This document shows positions 23,065 through 31,814 of a stretch of DNA of 64,000 bases, in pieces; position 1 is the stretch's first letter, and every line of letters begins with the position of its first letter. Location of the stretch: NCBI RefSeq assembly GCF_000510645.1, contig NZ_KI783301.1, forward strand, positions 955,873 through 1,019,872, given 5' to 3'. This DNA comes from Thermicanus aegyptius DSM 12793 (lineage in GTDB: Bacteria > Bacillota > Bacilli > Thermicanales > Thermicanaceae). Below the pieces are notes generated by a model that worked only from the letters and a program-made list of their open reading frames with translations, was not told the origin of the DNA and did not search any database. Position numbers and translations under genes: made by a program.

Positions 23065-23336
23065 AAAAGCCCATATTCTCCCCTCTTTTGGGGAAAGATG
23101 TCGCGATGAGAGAGGAAGAATCTGTGGAAGCGTTAAGAGAGCGGAATCCCCGGCTGAAAGATTCCGCCGCCTGAGCAGAGGTCCCGCCTCTTGAGCATCC
23201 TGCGATGAGCAGAACGACGGCCGGACGTTATCCCGGCGTTGAGAGGATGCGGCCCGATCCGGAGCAAGCCGCGTCAACGAAGGTGGTACCGCGGTAGACC
23301 ATTCGCCCTTCAGAAGGACGAATGGCCTTTTTTTTT
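23065..23336 (+). promoter_or_regulatory. T-box riboswitch controlling proBA, proline specifier CCC
   Basis: The T-box proper AAGGTGGTACCGCGG lies at 23280-23294 and is followed by a terminator: CCATTCG (23299-23305), CGAATGG (23319-23325) and a long T-run. Upstream is stem I, with the distal-loop motif GGCTGAAA at about 23153-23160. The base helix is GAGAGG with CCTCTT, and the internal loop on the 3' side is AGGTCCCG. CCC at 23183-23185 followed by a purine is the best specifier, reading proline, which fits the proBA genes. Uncharged tRNA-Pro would pair with it and prevent termination, so proline starvation turns on proline synthesis. Confidence 0.9.
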
Positions 23337-23390
23337 ATGAAGGATAACTAGGTTTTCAGAAAATGAGGGAGTAGGAAAGGAGTTTTTCGG

Positions 23391-24500
23391 ATGGTTTCGA
23401 GAATGGTGGTGAAAATAGGTTCCCACAGCGTGACGGATGAGAAAGGAGCCTTATCCGAAGGAAAAATGGAAGAATTGGTCAAGCAAATCACAGCCTTGCG
23501 TGATAAAGGGATTCAAGTCATCCTGGTTTCATCGGGGGCTGTTGCGGCCGGTTTAGGGGAATTAGGATGGAGGCGCTCCAACATTACGATTCCGGAAAAG
23601 CAGGCCGCCGCAGCTGTAGGCCAAGGCCTGCTGATCGAAAAATACAGAAGTTTGTTCGCGGCAAGGGGAATCCGCATTGCTCAGCTTCTTCTCACCCGTT
23701 CCGATACGGAAGATCGCAAACGGTTTATTCATATCCGAAATACATTGGAGACCTTGCTTCGCCATGGAGTTCTTCCCATCGTAAATGAGAATGATACGGT
23801 GACGGTAGAAGAGATTCGTTTTGGCGACAACGATACATTGGCCGGCCTCGTCACCCTGGTGACGGAGGCGGATCTTCTTGTTCTCATGACCGACATCGAT
23901 GCCCTCTATACCGCCAATCCCAGGATTCACAAGGAGGCGAAGCCCATCCCGGAAGTCTGGGAAATTACCCCTGAGCTGGTGAAGATGGCAGGAGGAGAGG
24001 GGAGTTCCGTGGGGACAGGGGGAATGAGGACCAAGCTGAATGCAGCCCGCATCGTCACCGAATCGGGGGTGGAAATGGTGATCATCTCAAGCTCCATTCC
24101 CGACGGATTAATTCGCATCGTCGAAGGGGAGCCTCTCGGGACTCGTTTTCACCCCCACCCCCGCTTTACCGGTAAGAAGTCTTGGATCGCTTACGGTACC
24201 CGGGTTCAGGGAAGCCTTACCCTTGACGATGGGGCGGTAGCAGCCCTTCAGAAGAGAGGACGGAGCCTCTTGTTCCCTGGAATCCTGAGCGTCGAAGGAG
24301 ATTTCCATGAAGGAGCCGTCGTATCCATGAAAAATCGGGAAGGGGAGGCGATTGGCAAAGGGATGGTTAGTTTTTCAAGTTACGATTTAAAAATTCTTCT
24401 GGAACGGGAACGTTCCGGTGAAAAGATTCAATCCCTCCATGAGGTGATCCATCGAGATGCGATGGTCATTTATGAATCGATCGAAGGATCGTCATCCTAG
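23391..24500 (+). CDS. proB: glutamate 5-kinase
   Basis: First enzyme of proline synthesis: phosphorylates glutamate to gamma-glutamyl phosphate. The 369-residue protein is the long form, with an amino-acid-kinase domain (VVKIGSHSVTD, LVSSGAVAAGLGELGW, VNENDTVTVEEIRFGDNDTLAGLVT, TDIDALYTANPR, VGTGGMRTKLNAARI) and a C-terminal PUA domain from about residue 275. ATG 23391 follows GGAAAGGAG; ATG 23403 is possible. It is co-transcribed with proA behind a proline-type T-box, so control is by tRNA-Pro charging, and by proline feedback as usual for the family. Confidence 0.96.
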   Translation: MVSRMVVKIGSHSVTDEKGALSEGKMEELVKQITALRDKGIQVILVSSGAVAAGLGELGWRRSNITIPEKQAAAAVGQGLLIEKYRSLFAARGIRIAQLLLTRSDTEDRKRFIHIRNTLETLLRHGVLPIVNENDTVTVEEIRFGDNDTLAGLVTLVTEADLLVLMTDIDALYTANPRIHKEAKPIPEVWEITPELVKMAGGEGSSVGTGGMRTKLNAARIVTESGVEMVIISSSIPDGLIRIVEGEPLGTRFHPHPRFTGKKSWIAYGTRVQGSLTLDDGAVAALQKRGRSLLFPGILSVEGDFHEGAVVSMKNREGEAIGKGMVSFSSYDLKILLERERSGEKIQSLHEVIHRDAMVIYESIEGSSS

Positions 24501-24544
24501 AGGGTGAGGCTTTCCAATTTTTATGCAGAAGGGGGAGTTAAAAG

Positions 24545-25825
24545 ATGGAGACGGATATTTTGAAAGAGAAAGTTTTGCATCGGGCCCGGTTGGCAAAAGA
24601 GGCTTCCAAGAAATTGGGGAGCCTTTCTTCCGTGGAGAAGAGGAAGGGGCTTCTCCTCATGGGTGAAGCCCTATGGAAACATAGGGAAGAGATCTATGAG
24701 GCCAACCGGATGGATCTACAAAGAGCCAAGGAAGCAGGGATGGCGGAAGGGCGTCAGGATCGCTTGCGCATAACCGAAGAGAGATTAAAGGGGATAATCC
24801 GGGGATTAGAGCAGGTGGCTGCTCTTCCTGATCCGGTAGGGGAGGTATTGGAACGCATCGAACGGCCAAACGGCTTACAGATCGAGAAAGTTCGGGTTCC
24901 ATTCGGCGTCATCGCGATGATTTACGAATCACGCCCAAACGTAACCGTAGATGCGGTTGCTCTGGCCTTAAAGACGGGGAATGCCGTCGTGCTGAAGGGG
25001 GGAAGAGAGGCGCTTCAGTCCAACTCGGCATTGGTTCATGTTTTGCGAGAGGGATTAAAAGGAACGGAGATTCCGTTGGAGGCGATCCAACTGATCGGTG
25101 AGACGGAACGGGAAGCGGTAGAGATTCTGATTCGGGCCAAAGGGCTGGTTGATCTCGCCATCCCCAGGGGGGGAGCCGGTTTAATTCAAATGGTGATTGA
25201 GCGCTCCCTCGTTCCCGTCATCGAAACGGGCGTTGGCAATTGTCACATTTATGTGGATCGTGCGGCAGATATGGATAAAGCGACGTCCATCCTTATCAAC
25301 GGGAAAACCCAGCGGCCTTCCGTGTGCAACGCAGCCGAGACCCTTTTGGTTCATCGGGAGATCGCGGAGCGGTGGCTGCCTTTGGCGGCTCGGGAACTTC
25401 ATCGGCGGGGAGTGGAGCTCAGGGGTTGTCCGGAGACGGTATCGATCTTAAATGAGGCCGGTTTTACAGAGGTGAAGGAGGCAACGGAAGAAGATTATGC
25501 CACCGAATTTCTTGATTTGATATTGGCTGTAAAAGTGGTGAATAGCGTCGAAGAAGCCGTTGAGCACATTGAAAAATACGGGACCAAACATTCGGAAGCC
25601 ATCGTTACCGAAGATGGGGAAGCTGCTCGCCTCTTCCTCAACCATGTAGATGCTGCCGCCGTTTACCATAATGCTTCCACCCGTTTTACCGACGGTTTCG
25701 AATTTGGTTTCGGAGCAGAGATGGGAATTTCTACCCAAAAACTTCATGCTCGGGGTCCCATGGGGTTGAAGGAATTAACCAGTTATAAATATATCATCCA
25801 TGGAAACGGTCAGATTCGGGAGTGA
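24545..25825 (+). CDS. proA: gamma-glutamyl phosphate reductase
   Basis: Second enzyme of proline synthesis: NADPH-dependent reduction of gamma-glutamyl phosphate to glutamate semialdehyde. The 426-residue aldehyde-dehydrogenase-fold protein has IAMIYESRPNVTVDAVALALKTGNAVVLKGG, IPRGGAGLIQMVIE, the catalytic Cys in QRPSVCNAAETLLVH, and the C-terminal DGFEFGFGAEMGISTQKLHARGPMGL signature. It lies 44 bp after proB with its own ribosome site (GAAGGGGG). proC is not in the window. Confidence 0.96.
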   Translation: METDILKEKVLHRARLAKEASKKLGSLSSVEKRKGLLLMGEALWKHREEIYEANRMDLQRAKEAGMAEGRQDRLRITEERLKGIIRGLEQVAALPDPVGEVLERIERPNGLQIEKVRVPFGVIAMIYESRPNVTVDAVALALKTGNAVVLKGGREALQSNSALVHVLREGLKGTEIPLEAIQLIGETEREAVEILIRAKGLVDLAIPRGGAGLIQMVIERSLVPVIETGVGNCHIYVDRAADMDKATSILINGKTQRPSVCNAAETLLVHREIAERWLPLAARELHRRGVELRGCPETVSILNEAGFTEVKEATEEDYATEFLDLILAVKVVNSVEEAVEHIEKYGTKHSEAIVTEDGEAARLFLNHVDAAAVYHNASTRFTDGFEFGFGAEMGISTQKLHARGPMGLKELTSYKYIIHGNGQIRE

Positions 25826-25840
25826 GAGGAACAATAACAC

Positions 25841-25875
25841 CCCTTCTTTCATCGTTGAAGAGAGGGGGTTTTCAG
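25841..25875 (+). terminator. Rho-independent terminator after proA
   Basis: A CCCC-TTCTTTC arm pairs with GAAGAG-AGGGG around a short loop (ATCGTT), followed by TTTT. Confidence 0.7.
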
Positions 25876-26028
25876 GTTTCAATATTTACCGTTATTGGGT
25901 GAACGGTGGTTCGTTCATTAAATCTCTTGAAGGTATCTTACACAGGACGGATCCGTTCCGGACGATCGAGAACAGCACAGATATTTTCCGGAGATGAAGG
26001 GGGATCAATCCTGGAACACATTCACCGA

Positions 26029-26074
26029 TTGACGGATCCGCTGGATGAGAGGTAAACTTTAGTACGTTACTAAA
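26029..26074 (+). promoter_or_regulatory. promoter and palindromic operator of the symporter gene
   Basis: TTGACG (26029-26034), an 18-bp spacer and TAAACT (26053-26058) form a sigma-A-like promoter. At the predicted start lies a perfect inverted repeat, TTTAGTA (26058-26064), CGT, TACTAAA (26068-26074). A repressor bound there would block transcription. The regulator is not identified. Confidence 0.55.
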
Positions 26075-26104
26075 ATGATTAAAGAAGAAAGGGGTAGACA
26101 TCCT

Positions 26105-27460
26105 TTGAAGAATAACCTCATTGAGGCTTTGGTTACCAACTGGGTGAGCATCGTTGTAACCATCGCAATGATTGCTCTTTTATACATTTTAGCCAAACAA
26201 CATGTAAAATTCGGAACACGCGTTCTGATCTCTTTGGGATTGGGAATTCTAGCCGGCATTTTCTTTCATCAATTTGATTTTGCTGTCGATAGTGTAAAGA
26301 CCGTTGGTCAGATTTTCGTCAATTTGATTAAAATGATCGTGATGCCCCTTGTTTTCACCGCCATCATCACCAGCATCATGACCATCTCTAATCCAAACCA
26401 ACTGCGGAAGATCGGTGTAAAAACGATTGGCCTCTTTCTACTGACCACAGGATTGGCCGCCATCATCGGAATCATCGTTTCTCTTCTTTTCCATCCCGGA
26501 ACAGGAGTGAACCTCTCCTTACCCGCCGATTTTAAGCAGCGGGAGATCCCCTCTTTCTGGCAGGTCATCTTAGACTTAACGCCCGTCAATCCCGTAAACG
26601 ATCTGGCACAGGGGAAAGTTGTCCCTGCCATCATCTTTGCCCTCTTTTTAGCGGTGGCGATGGTACAGGTAGGAGCAAAGAAACCGGAGGTGGTAGAGCC
26701 GGTCCGCCGTTTTTTTGAATCGTTTCTGCAAATAATGTACCAGGTAACCAAGTACATTATCCGTCTAACCCCTTATGGCGTCTATGCTTTGGTCGCTTCC
26801 ATGGCGGCCAGCTACGGCGCGGAGACGCTCATGCCCCTTATTAGTCTTATTGCCGCCACTTACGTCGCCCTCTTTTTACACTTTGTCATCGTATTTGGTG
26901 GAATGGTTTCATTATGGGGAAGAGTTAATCCGATCAAGTTTTTCCGTAAGATTTATCCCATGATGGTGGTTGCTTTTACCACCCGGAGCAGCTTCGCCAC
27001 CTTGCCCATTAACCTTGAAGTGATGGTAAAAAGGCTTCGGATCTCCGAGCGGATCGCAAGTTTCGTCGCACCTTTGGGGACAACCATGAATTATAACGGA
27101 TGCGGCGGAGTATGGCCCGCGGTCGTCGCCGTCTTTGTGGCAGAAGCGTATGGCGTACCCTTAGGGATCACCGATTATGTGGTTTTGGTCTTGGTAGCCA
27201 TGATCTCATCCGTGGGGGTCGCCGGCGTTCCGGGCCCCGCATCCATTTCAACGACGGTGGTTTTAACCGCTCTAGGACTCCCCCTCGAAGGATTGGGATT
27301 AGTTCTTGCCATCGACGCTCTGGTGGATATGGGAAGGACTCTGGTCAATCGGACGGGAGACCCGGTGATCGCACTGATTATTGCCCGTCAGGAAAAAGAA
27401 TTTGATCAGGAAGCGTTTGATCGGGATGAAGAGGATGAATTGGAGACCAGCATCGCTTAA
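26105..27460 (+). CDS. dicarboxylate/amino acid:cation symporter (DAACS family)
   Basis: Secondary transporter that couples uptake of glutamate, aspartate or a C4-dicarboxylate (or cystine) to sodium or protons. About 451 residues with eight membrane helices and two re-entrant loops. Family motifs include TTRSSFATLP, NYNGCGGVWPAVVAVFVA, VAGVPGPASISTTVVLTALGLP and DMGRTLVNRTGD. TTG 26105 is chosen because AAGAAAGGGG lies upstream and an earlier ATG (26075) is at the predicted transcript start; this also avoids a charged N-terminal extension. It ends in an acidic tail (DRDEEDELE). Substrate cannot be fixed from sequence; TcyP/GltP-like proteins are the nearest options. Confidence 0.88.
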   Translation: MKNNLIEALVTNWVSIVVTIAMIALLYILAKQHVKFGTRVLISLGLGILAGIFFHQFDFAVDSVKTVGQIFVNLIKMIVMPLVFTAIITSIMTISNPNQLRKIGVKTIGLFLLTTGLAAIIGIIVSLLFHPGTGVNLSLPADFKQREIPSFWQVILDLTPVNPVNDLAQGKVVPAIIFALFLAVAMVQVGAKKPEVVEPVRRFFESFLQIMYQVTKYIIRLTPYGVYALVASMAASYGAETLMPLISLIAATYVALFLHFVIVFGGMVSLWGRVNPIKFFRKIYPMMVVAFTTRSSFATLPINLEVMVKRLRISERIASFVAPLGTTMNYNGCGGVWPAVVAVFVAEAYGVPLGITDYVVLVLVAMISSVGVAGVPGPASISTTVVLTALGLPLEGLGLVLAIDALVDMGRTLVNRTGDPVIALIIARQEKEFDQEAFDRDEEDELETSIA

Positions 27461-27560
27461 AAAGCTTTCCTTTTTTCTAAGCAAAGGGTTACTCATTTCC
27501 ATTGTTTCTTTCCTCAATCAAGCCGCCTCCTGCCATGGGGATGAGAAAATAAGAAAACCA

Positions 27561-27586
27561 GGGCCAGGGTTTAACCTGGCCTTTTG
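27561..27586 (+). terminator. Rho-independent terminator after the symporter
   Basis: GGCCAGG (27562-27568) pairs with CCTGGCC (27575-27581), followed by TTTT. Confidence 0.85.
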
Positions 27587-27692
27587 ATATTGTTGAAATG
27601 AACAGAAAATTGATCTTGAATTAGGAAAGGATTTTTAGTATAATTGGATAAGAACTAATGTTTGTTAGTCGAATAGAAAGGAGGAAATGGAA

Positions 27693-28355
27693 TTGCAAGA
27701 GAAGCTCGATCTCATCCTACAAGAGATAACGAATCTGAAGGCGACCATGGCCACAAAGGAAGATCTGTTGAACCTTAAAGCGGCCACGCAGGAAGAGATT
27801 GCGAATCTTAAAGCGGCCACGCAGGAAGAGATTGCGAATCTGAAGGCGACCATGGCCACAAAGGAAGATCTGTTGAACCTTAAAGCGGCCACGCAGGAGG
27901 AGATTGCGAATCTTAAAGCGGCCACGCAGGAAGAGATTGCGAATCTTAAAGCGGCCACACAGGAAGAGATTGCGAATCTTAAAGCGGCCACACAGGAAGA
28001 GATTGCGAATCTTAAAGCGGCCACACAGGAAGAGATTGTGAATCTTAAAGCGACCACACAGGAAGAGATAACGAATCTGAAGGCGACCATGGCCACAAAG
28101 GCGGATATAACCGAGATCAGGGGAGATATAACCGAGATCAGGGGAGATATTACCGAGATCAAAAACCAGGTGAAAGACCTTCCTGCCATTCGTCAAGCTG
28201 TTTTAGAGTTGGCCGATCGTACCATTCATATTGAAAACGTAATGGCAACAAAAGAAGATATCGCCACATTGGCCTCTAAAGAGGACTTAAAATACTATGA
28301 TTATAAAATCGCTTCGTTGGAGCGGGAAATCTTTGAACTAAAATCCTCTAAATAA
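27693..28355 (+). CDS. hendecad-repeat coiled-coil protein
   Basis: About 220 residues, almost entirely alpha-helical coiled coil. The middle consists of 11-residue units of the type NLKAATQEEIA, interrupted twice by NLKATMATKEDLL, then 7-residue ITEIRGD units, and a terminal segment (LASKEDLKYYDYKIASLERE). Eleven-residue (hendecad) periodicity favours a nearly straight or right-handed coiled coil. No signal peptide or membrane segment is present. TTG 27693 is eight bases after AAAGGAGG, better than ATG 27687, which is two bases from it. Function is unknown; such proteins are often labelled as phage-tail-fibre or DUF1640-like hypotheticals. It has its own terminator. Confidence 0.7.
   Translation: MQEKLDLILQEITNLKATMATKEDLLNLKAATQEEIANLKAATQEEIANLKATMATKEDLLNLKAATQEEIANLKAATQEEIANLKAATQEEIANLKAATQEEIANLKAATQEEIVNLKATTQEEITNLKATMATKADITEIRGDITEIRGDITEIKNQVKDLPAIRQAVLELADRTIHIENVMATKEDIATLASKEDLKYYDYKIASLEREIFELKSSK
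27774..28076 (+). repeat. 33-bp coding tandem repeats
   Basis: Units of 33 bp (beginning CTTAAAGCGGCCACGCAGGA) recur in tandem, two copies then a 39-bp variant block, then seven more copies with few changes. The near identity at the DNA level, including synonymous sites, points to recent expansion. Confidence 0.9.
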
Positions 28356-28389
28356 AGGGAAAGAAGCGTGAATTTTTTATTCTAACTAT

Positions 28390-28419
28390 AAAAAGACTTC
28401 TGCAAAGCGGCAGAAGTCT
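28390..28419. terminator. terminator hairpin between convergent genes
   Basis: AGACTTCTGC (28394-28403) pairs perfectly with GCAGAAGTCT (28410-28419). On the minus strand it is followed by TTTT, so it chiefly terminates the 28483-28806 gene; on the plus strand the T-run is weak. Confidence 0.8.
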
Positions 28420-28482
28420 CATTTCATATCCGAACGGTCATGAGGTGATCCCATGAGCCATAAATGATGATGTCCTATTTTC

Positions 28483-28806
28483 CTATTTGCTGTAAAAAGG
28501 GGTTAAATGCTTCCCTTGAATGCGGAGATACCAGATGTTTAGTTCACCAATCCTCCGGGAGAGATCAACAATCTTCTCCATCCGTTCGAAGAAACCGTCA
28601 CCATCCTGTTCGGTCGATTGATCGTACAGTTTCGTGAAGGAATGCTCCAATTCGCGGATGCGATCCGGGATTTGCCCGCTGATCTGCTCGAGGCGATGGA
28701 GGAATTCATTCCTCTCCGTCTCACTCAGTTCCGCAACGGGCACATGAATTTCGGGGATCTCGATCCCAATTTCCCGATCATATCGGAATTCAAATGCTTT
28801 TTTCAT
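28483..28806 (-). CDS. hypothetical protein
   Basis: A 107-residue soluble protein, unrecognised. The N-terminal half is acidic (FRYDREIGIEIPEIHVPVAELS), and the middle is predicted helical (ERNEFLHRLEQISGQIPDRIRELEHSFTKLYDQ). GAGGTGATTGCGAC precedes the ATG at 28806, a good ribosome site, and the terminator lies downstream. No Cys and no catalytic pattern are visible. It is divergent from the radical SAM gene with a 138-bp gap. Confidence 0.65.
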   Translation of the reverse strand: MKKAFEFRYDREIGIEIPEIHVPVAELSETERNEFLHRLEQISGQIPDRIRELEHSFTKLYDQSTEQDGDGFFERMEKIVDLSRRIGELNIWYLRIQGKHLTPFYSK

Positions 28807-28944
28807 GTCGCAATCACCTCGATAAAAGAATTGTTATACATAAGACGTCCAAAATTCCCATGTTGTTATAGTATAGTTGTAACAGAGAACGGCCACTCCT
28901 GTCAAGGGGGTATTTTCTCATCTTTGCTTGAAGGAGGAACTGGT

Positions 28945-29778
28945 TTGAACATTCATGATAAAAATGCGAAAACGATTTTAACCCCTGCCGGAGGATATCT
29001 CAGTGGTTACTCCCATTCCCTCAATCCCTACATGGGATGCCCTTTTGCCTGTTCCTACTGCTATGTTCGCCAACTCCCCGTCTCCCTTTTTCGGGAAGAA
29101 CCTTGGGGTTCATGGATTGAAATAAAAAGGAATGCGGCTACGCTTCTTCCCGGAGAGATTCGGAAAGCGAGAAAGAAGGGGCCGGTTACCCTCTTTATGT
29201 CCTCGGCCACCGATCCGTATCAACCCTTGGAATATAAAGAAAGAATCACCCAAGCATTGATTCAGGCAATGCTGGAAGAGCCACCCGATTTTCTCTTTGT
29301 TCAGACCCGTTCCCCCCTCGTGGTACGCGACCTTCCCTTCTTTCGTCAATTCGGAGAAAGGATTCGGGTTAGTATGACGATCGAAACGGATCTAGAGAAT
29401 ATTAGGAAACATTTCACGCCAAAGGCACCCCCTTTACGAGCCCGACTTCGTGCCTTAAGAACACTAACCGAAGCAGGCATTCCCACTCAGGCAACCATTG
29501 CCCCAATGTTGCCTTTTAGTCGAAAGTTCCCTTCCATTCTTAAGGAAGTCACCCAGCGGGTGGCATTAGATGATTTCTTTATGGGAGATGGGGCAAGGGG
29601 AAAAAGGACGGAGCGATTGGGGATTCGAAAGTTATTTCATGAAATCCATCAAGAACGGTGGTTTGATCCGGAAGCCTGGAAGAAAGTTTACCCCCTTTTG
29701 AAGGAGGCGTTTCCTGAAATTACATTGCTCGTTTCCAAAAAAGGGTTCAAACCTGGCGGAAAAACGGTGCTTCATTGA
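28945..29778 (+). CDS. radical SAM protein (Rv2578c / spore-photolyase-like family)
   Basis: A 277-residue radical SAM protein. The iron-sulfur motif is CPFACSYCYVRQ, preceded by LSGYSHSLNPYMGC, a pattern shared with the Rv2578c family and with spore photoproduct lyase relatives. FMSSATDPYQPLE and VSMTIETDLENIRKHFTPKAPPL are further conserved segments, ending TIAPMLPFS. TTG 28945 follows AAGGAGG at eight bases; earlier frame extension upstream is non-coding and overlaps the opposite gene. Function is unproven: DNA repair or base modification is plausible, but a dedicated spore photolyase is longer and carries an extra Cys that I do not see in the expected C-terminal place. Confidence 0.85.
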   Translation: MNIHDKNAKTILTPAGGYLSGYSHSLNPYMGCPFACSYCYVRQLPVSLFREEPWGSWIEIKRNAATLLPGEIRKARKKGPVTLFMSSATDPYQPLEYKERITQALIQAMLEEPPDFLFVQTRSPLVVRDLPFFRQFGERIRVSMTIETDLENIRKHFTPKAPPLRARLRALRTLTEAGIPTQATIAPMLPFSRKFPSILKEVTQRVALDDFFMGDGARGKRTERLGIRKLFHEIHQERWFDPEAWKKVYPLLKEAFPEITLLVSKKGFKPGGKTVLH

Positions 29779-29828
29779 TTTTTCCCCCTATTTAAAGTAG
29801 AGTTAAGGAAGAAAGGGAGGCGAATCGA

Positions 29829-30236
29829 TTGAGGCAATTGTCCATCAGTCGCATAGAGTGGGTGGAGGAGGACGAGGAACTAACGGCTATCCTTCACATC
29901 GAAAATGGTGAGACGGAGATGGAAATTCTGTTGGAAGGTGCGACCCAGCTTGACCTTTCCTTCGCAGGGGGGGAGCTGGGGGAAATTCCTTACATTCAAT
30001 TTATCCTTCGAAGCGGGAATGGGGAAGTAGCCCTTCTCATCTCGGAGAAGGATTGGGAGCCTTTCTTAAATGAACCGGATTTTCTTCTCCTCGATTATGG
30101 AAAAGGTCGATTTAAAATGAAATTTTTACCTTCTTTATTTCTTCGCTTCATCGATGAACAGATAGAACAGGTCAATCGGGGGAAAAATTCAATTTTTTTA
30201 CGTGAAATTATTCACGTTTTTGCCGTTGAGGAATAA
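29829..30236 (+). CDS. hypothetical protein
   Basis: A 135-residue acidic soluble protein, not recognised. Beta-rich N-terminal half (ISRIEWVEEDEELTAILHIENGE, MEILLEGATQLDLSF), then VALLISEKDWEPFL and a helical end (SLFLRFIDEQIEQVNRG). TTG 29829 has GGGAGGCGA upstream. It sits between the radical SAM gene and pncB, 42 bp before pncB, so the three may be co-transcribed. Confidence 0.65.
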   Translation: MRQLSISRIEWVEEDEELTAILHIENGETEMEILLEGATQLDLSFAGGELGEIPYIQFILRSGNGEVALLISEKDWEPFLNEPDFLLLDYGKGRFKMKFLPSLFLRFIDEQIEQVNRGKNSIFLREIIHVFAVEE

Positions 30237-30278
30237 GGGAAGAAACATAGAAAGAAAAAGGGGAAAGAGGAGAGGGAC

Positions 30279-31736
30279 TTGAACGAGAACCTTACGTTGT
30301 TGACGGATTTTTATCAGCTCAATATGATGTATGCCCATTATAAACAGGGAAACCTGAAGAAGAAGGTAGTTTTTGACCTTTTTTTTCGTTCGATTCCTTG
30401 CCAGAATGGCTATGCGATCGCAGCCGGATTAGAACAAGCCGTTGAATATGTAAAATCATTGCATTTTACCGATGAAGACCTGGCTTACCTCCGCAAAGTG
30501 GGCCGTTACGATGATGGATTTCTCAAACTATTGGCCAATTTTCGCTTCACGGGTGATCTTTGGGCCATTCCGGAAGGGACCTTTGTTTTTCCCCATGAGC
30601 CTTTGATCCGGGTGGAGGCAAATATTTTAGAAGCCCATCTCCTTGAGACCGCGTTATTGAACATTATCAACCATCAAACCCTTATTGCGACAAAAGCAGC
30701 CCGGGTGGTTCACGCGGCGGGAACGGATCCGGTGCTAGAATTTGGTCTTCGCCGTGCCCAAGGGCCCGACGCCGGGGTGTATGGGGCGCGAGCCACCTAC
30801 ATTGCGGGAGTTAGTTCCACCTCCAATGTGTTGGCCGGGAAAAAATTTGGCATTCCGATTTCGGGAACCAATTCCCATGCTTACGTCTTAAGCTTCAGCA
30901 ACGAATTGGATTCATTCCGCTCGTATCTGGAGACGTTTCCTGATCAAGCCGTCTTAGTCGTCGACACATATGACACCTTATATTCCGGCGTACCCCATGC
31001 GATTACCGCTTTTAAAGAGCTTTTTGCCCGCCTGGGCAGGGAACCGAAAAGCTACGGAATTCGCCTCGACTCCGGTGATTTGGCCTATCTCTCCAAGGAG
31101 GCACGCAGGAAATTGGATGAGGCAGGCTTTAAAAACGCCAAAATCTTCGCCTCCGGCGATTTGGACGAGAATTTAATTCGGGACCTGAAGATGCAAGGGG
31201 CGAAGATCGATGCATGGGGAGTCGGGACGCATCTTATAACCTCTCGGGATTGTCCTTCCCTGGGGGGAGTCTACAAACTAAGCGCCGAAGAGGAAAAGGG
31301 GGTTTACCAACCTCGGATCAAGGTGAGCGAAAATCCGGATAAGATTACAAATCCCGGAGTGAAAAAGGTGGTTCGCTTCATCTCGGAAGAGACCGGGAAA
31401 GCTTTAGCCGACCTCATCATGTTGGCGGACGAAGAAAATCCGAAGGGGAATTATGAGATCTTCCATCCGATCTATACGATGAAGAGGAAGTGGTTGCGGC
31501 ACTATCGCATAGAAGAATTGCTTCTACCTATCTTTCGACAGGGGGAATTGGTTTACTCTCTCCCAACACTGGAAGAGATTCGGAAGCGGGTCGCAGAACA
31601 GGGAAAAATGTTCGCTCCTGAAATCTTGCGGCTTACGAATCCCCACGAGTACCACGTCGATTTATCCAAAAAACTTTGGGACTTGAAAAACGAATTGATC
31701 CAAAAGGCAAAAAGGGAAAGGGAAGTGGAGTCGTGA
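30279..31736 (+). CDS. pncB: nicotinate phosphoribosyltransferase
   Basis: Converts nicotinate and PRPP to nicotinate mononucleotide in NAD salvage. The 485-residue protein has LLTDFYQLNMMYAHYKQ, the LEFGLRRAQGPDAGVYGARATYIAG signature with the phosphorylatable-His-type active-site region, GTNSHAYVLSF, VDTYDTLYSG, IRLDSGDL, and GAKIDAWGVGTHL. TTG 30279 follows AAAGAGGAGAGG. It ends in a strong terminator. Length fits the longer Gram-positive PncB class. Confidence 0.94.
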   Translation: MNENLTLLTDFYQLNMMYAHYKQGNLKKKVVFDLFFRSIPCQNGYAIAAGLEQAVEYVKSLHFTDEDLAYLRKVGRYDDGFLKLLANFRFTGDLWAIPEGTFVFPHEPLIRVEANILEAHLLETALLNIINHQTLIATKAARVVHAAGTDPVLEFGLRRAQGPDAGVYGARATYIAGVSSTSNVLAGKKFGIPISGTNSHAYVLSFSNELDSFRSYLETFPDQAVLVVDTYDTLYSGVPHAITAFKELFARLGREPKSYGIRLDSGDLAYLSKEARRKLDEAGFKNAKIFASGDLDENLIRDLKMQGAKIDAWGVGTHLITSRDCPSLGGVYKLSAEEEKGVYQPRIKVSENPDKITNPGVKKVVRFISEETGKALADLIMLADEENPKGNYEIFHPIYTMKRKWLRHYRIEELLLPIFRQGELVYSLPTLEEIRKRVAEQGKMFAPEILRLTNPHEYHVDLSKKLWDLKNELIQKAKREREVES

Positions 31737-31814
31737 CGGGAGGGTCACTTCGTAGCATGGGTGGGCCGGAGGGAAATCATTCGTATAAATGATTCTCGCT
31801 TTCCGGGAAGAAAG

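Noticed and set aside
25947-26039. Two ACGGATCCG palindromes upstream of the symporter gene
   Set aside because: Eight-base self-complementary GATC-centred words are likely by chance; the TTTAGTA/TACTAAA repeat at the start site is the better operator.
27774-28076. Possible CRISPR array
   Set aside because: The repeats are contiguous, have no unique spacers and encode a regular coiled coil.
27665-28196. Two long minus-strand open frames (159 and 174 codons) opposite the coiled-coil gene
   Set aside because: They arise because the 33-bp repeats keep all frames open; their sequences are low-complexity echoes (SSCVAALRFAI, LFLCGRFKIRN) and have no ribosome site.
28618-28944. Longer N-terminus of the radical SAM protein
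   Set aside because: The extension overlaps the opposite-strand gene and the divergent promoter region and is not like the family; TTG 28945 has AAGGAGG.
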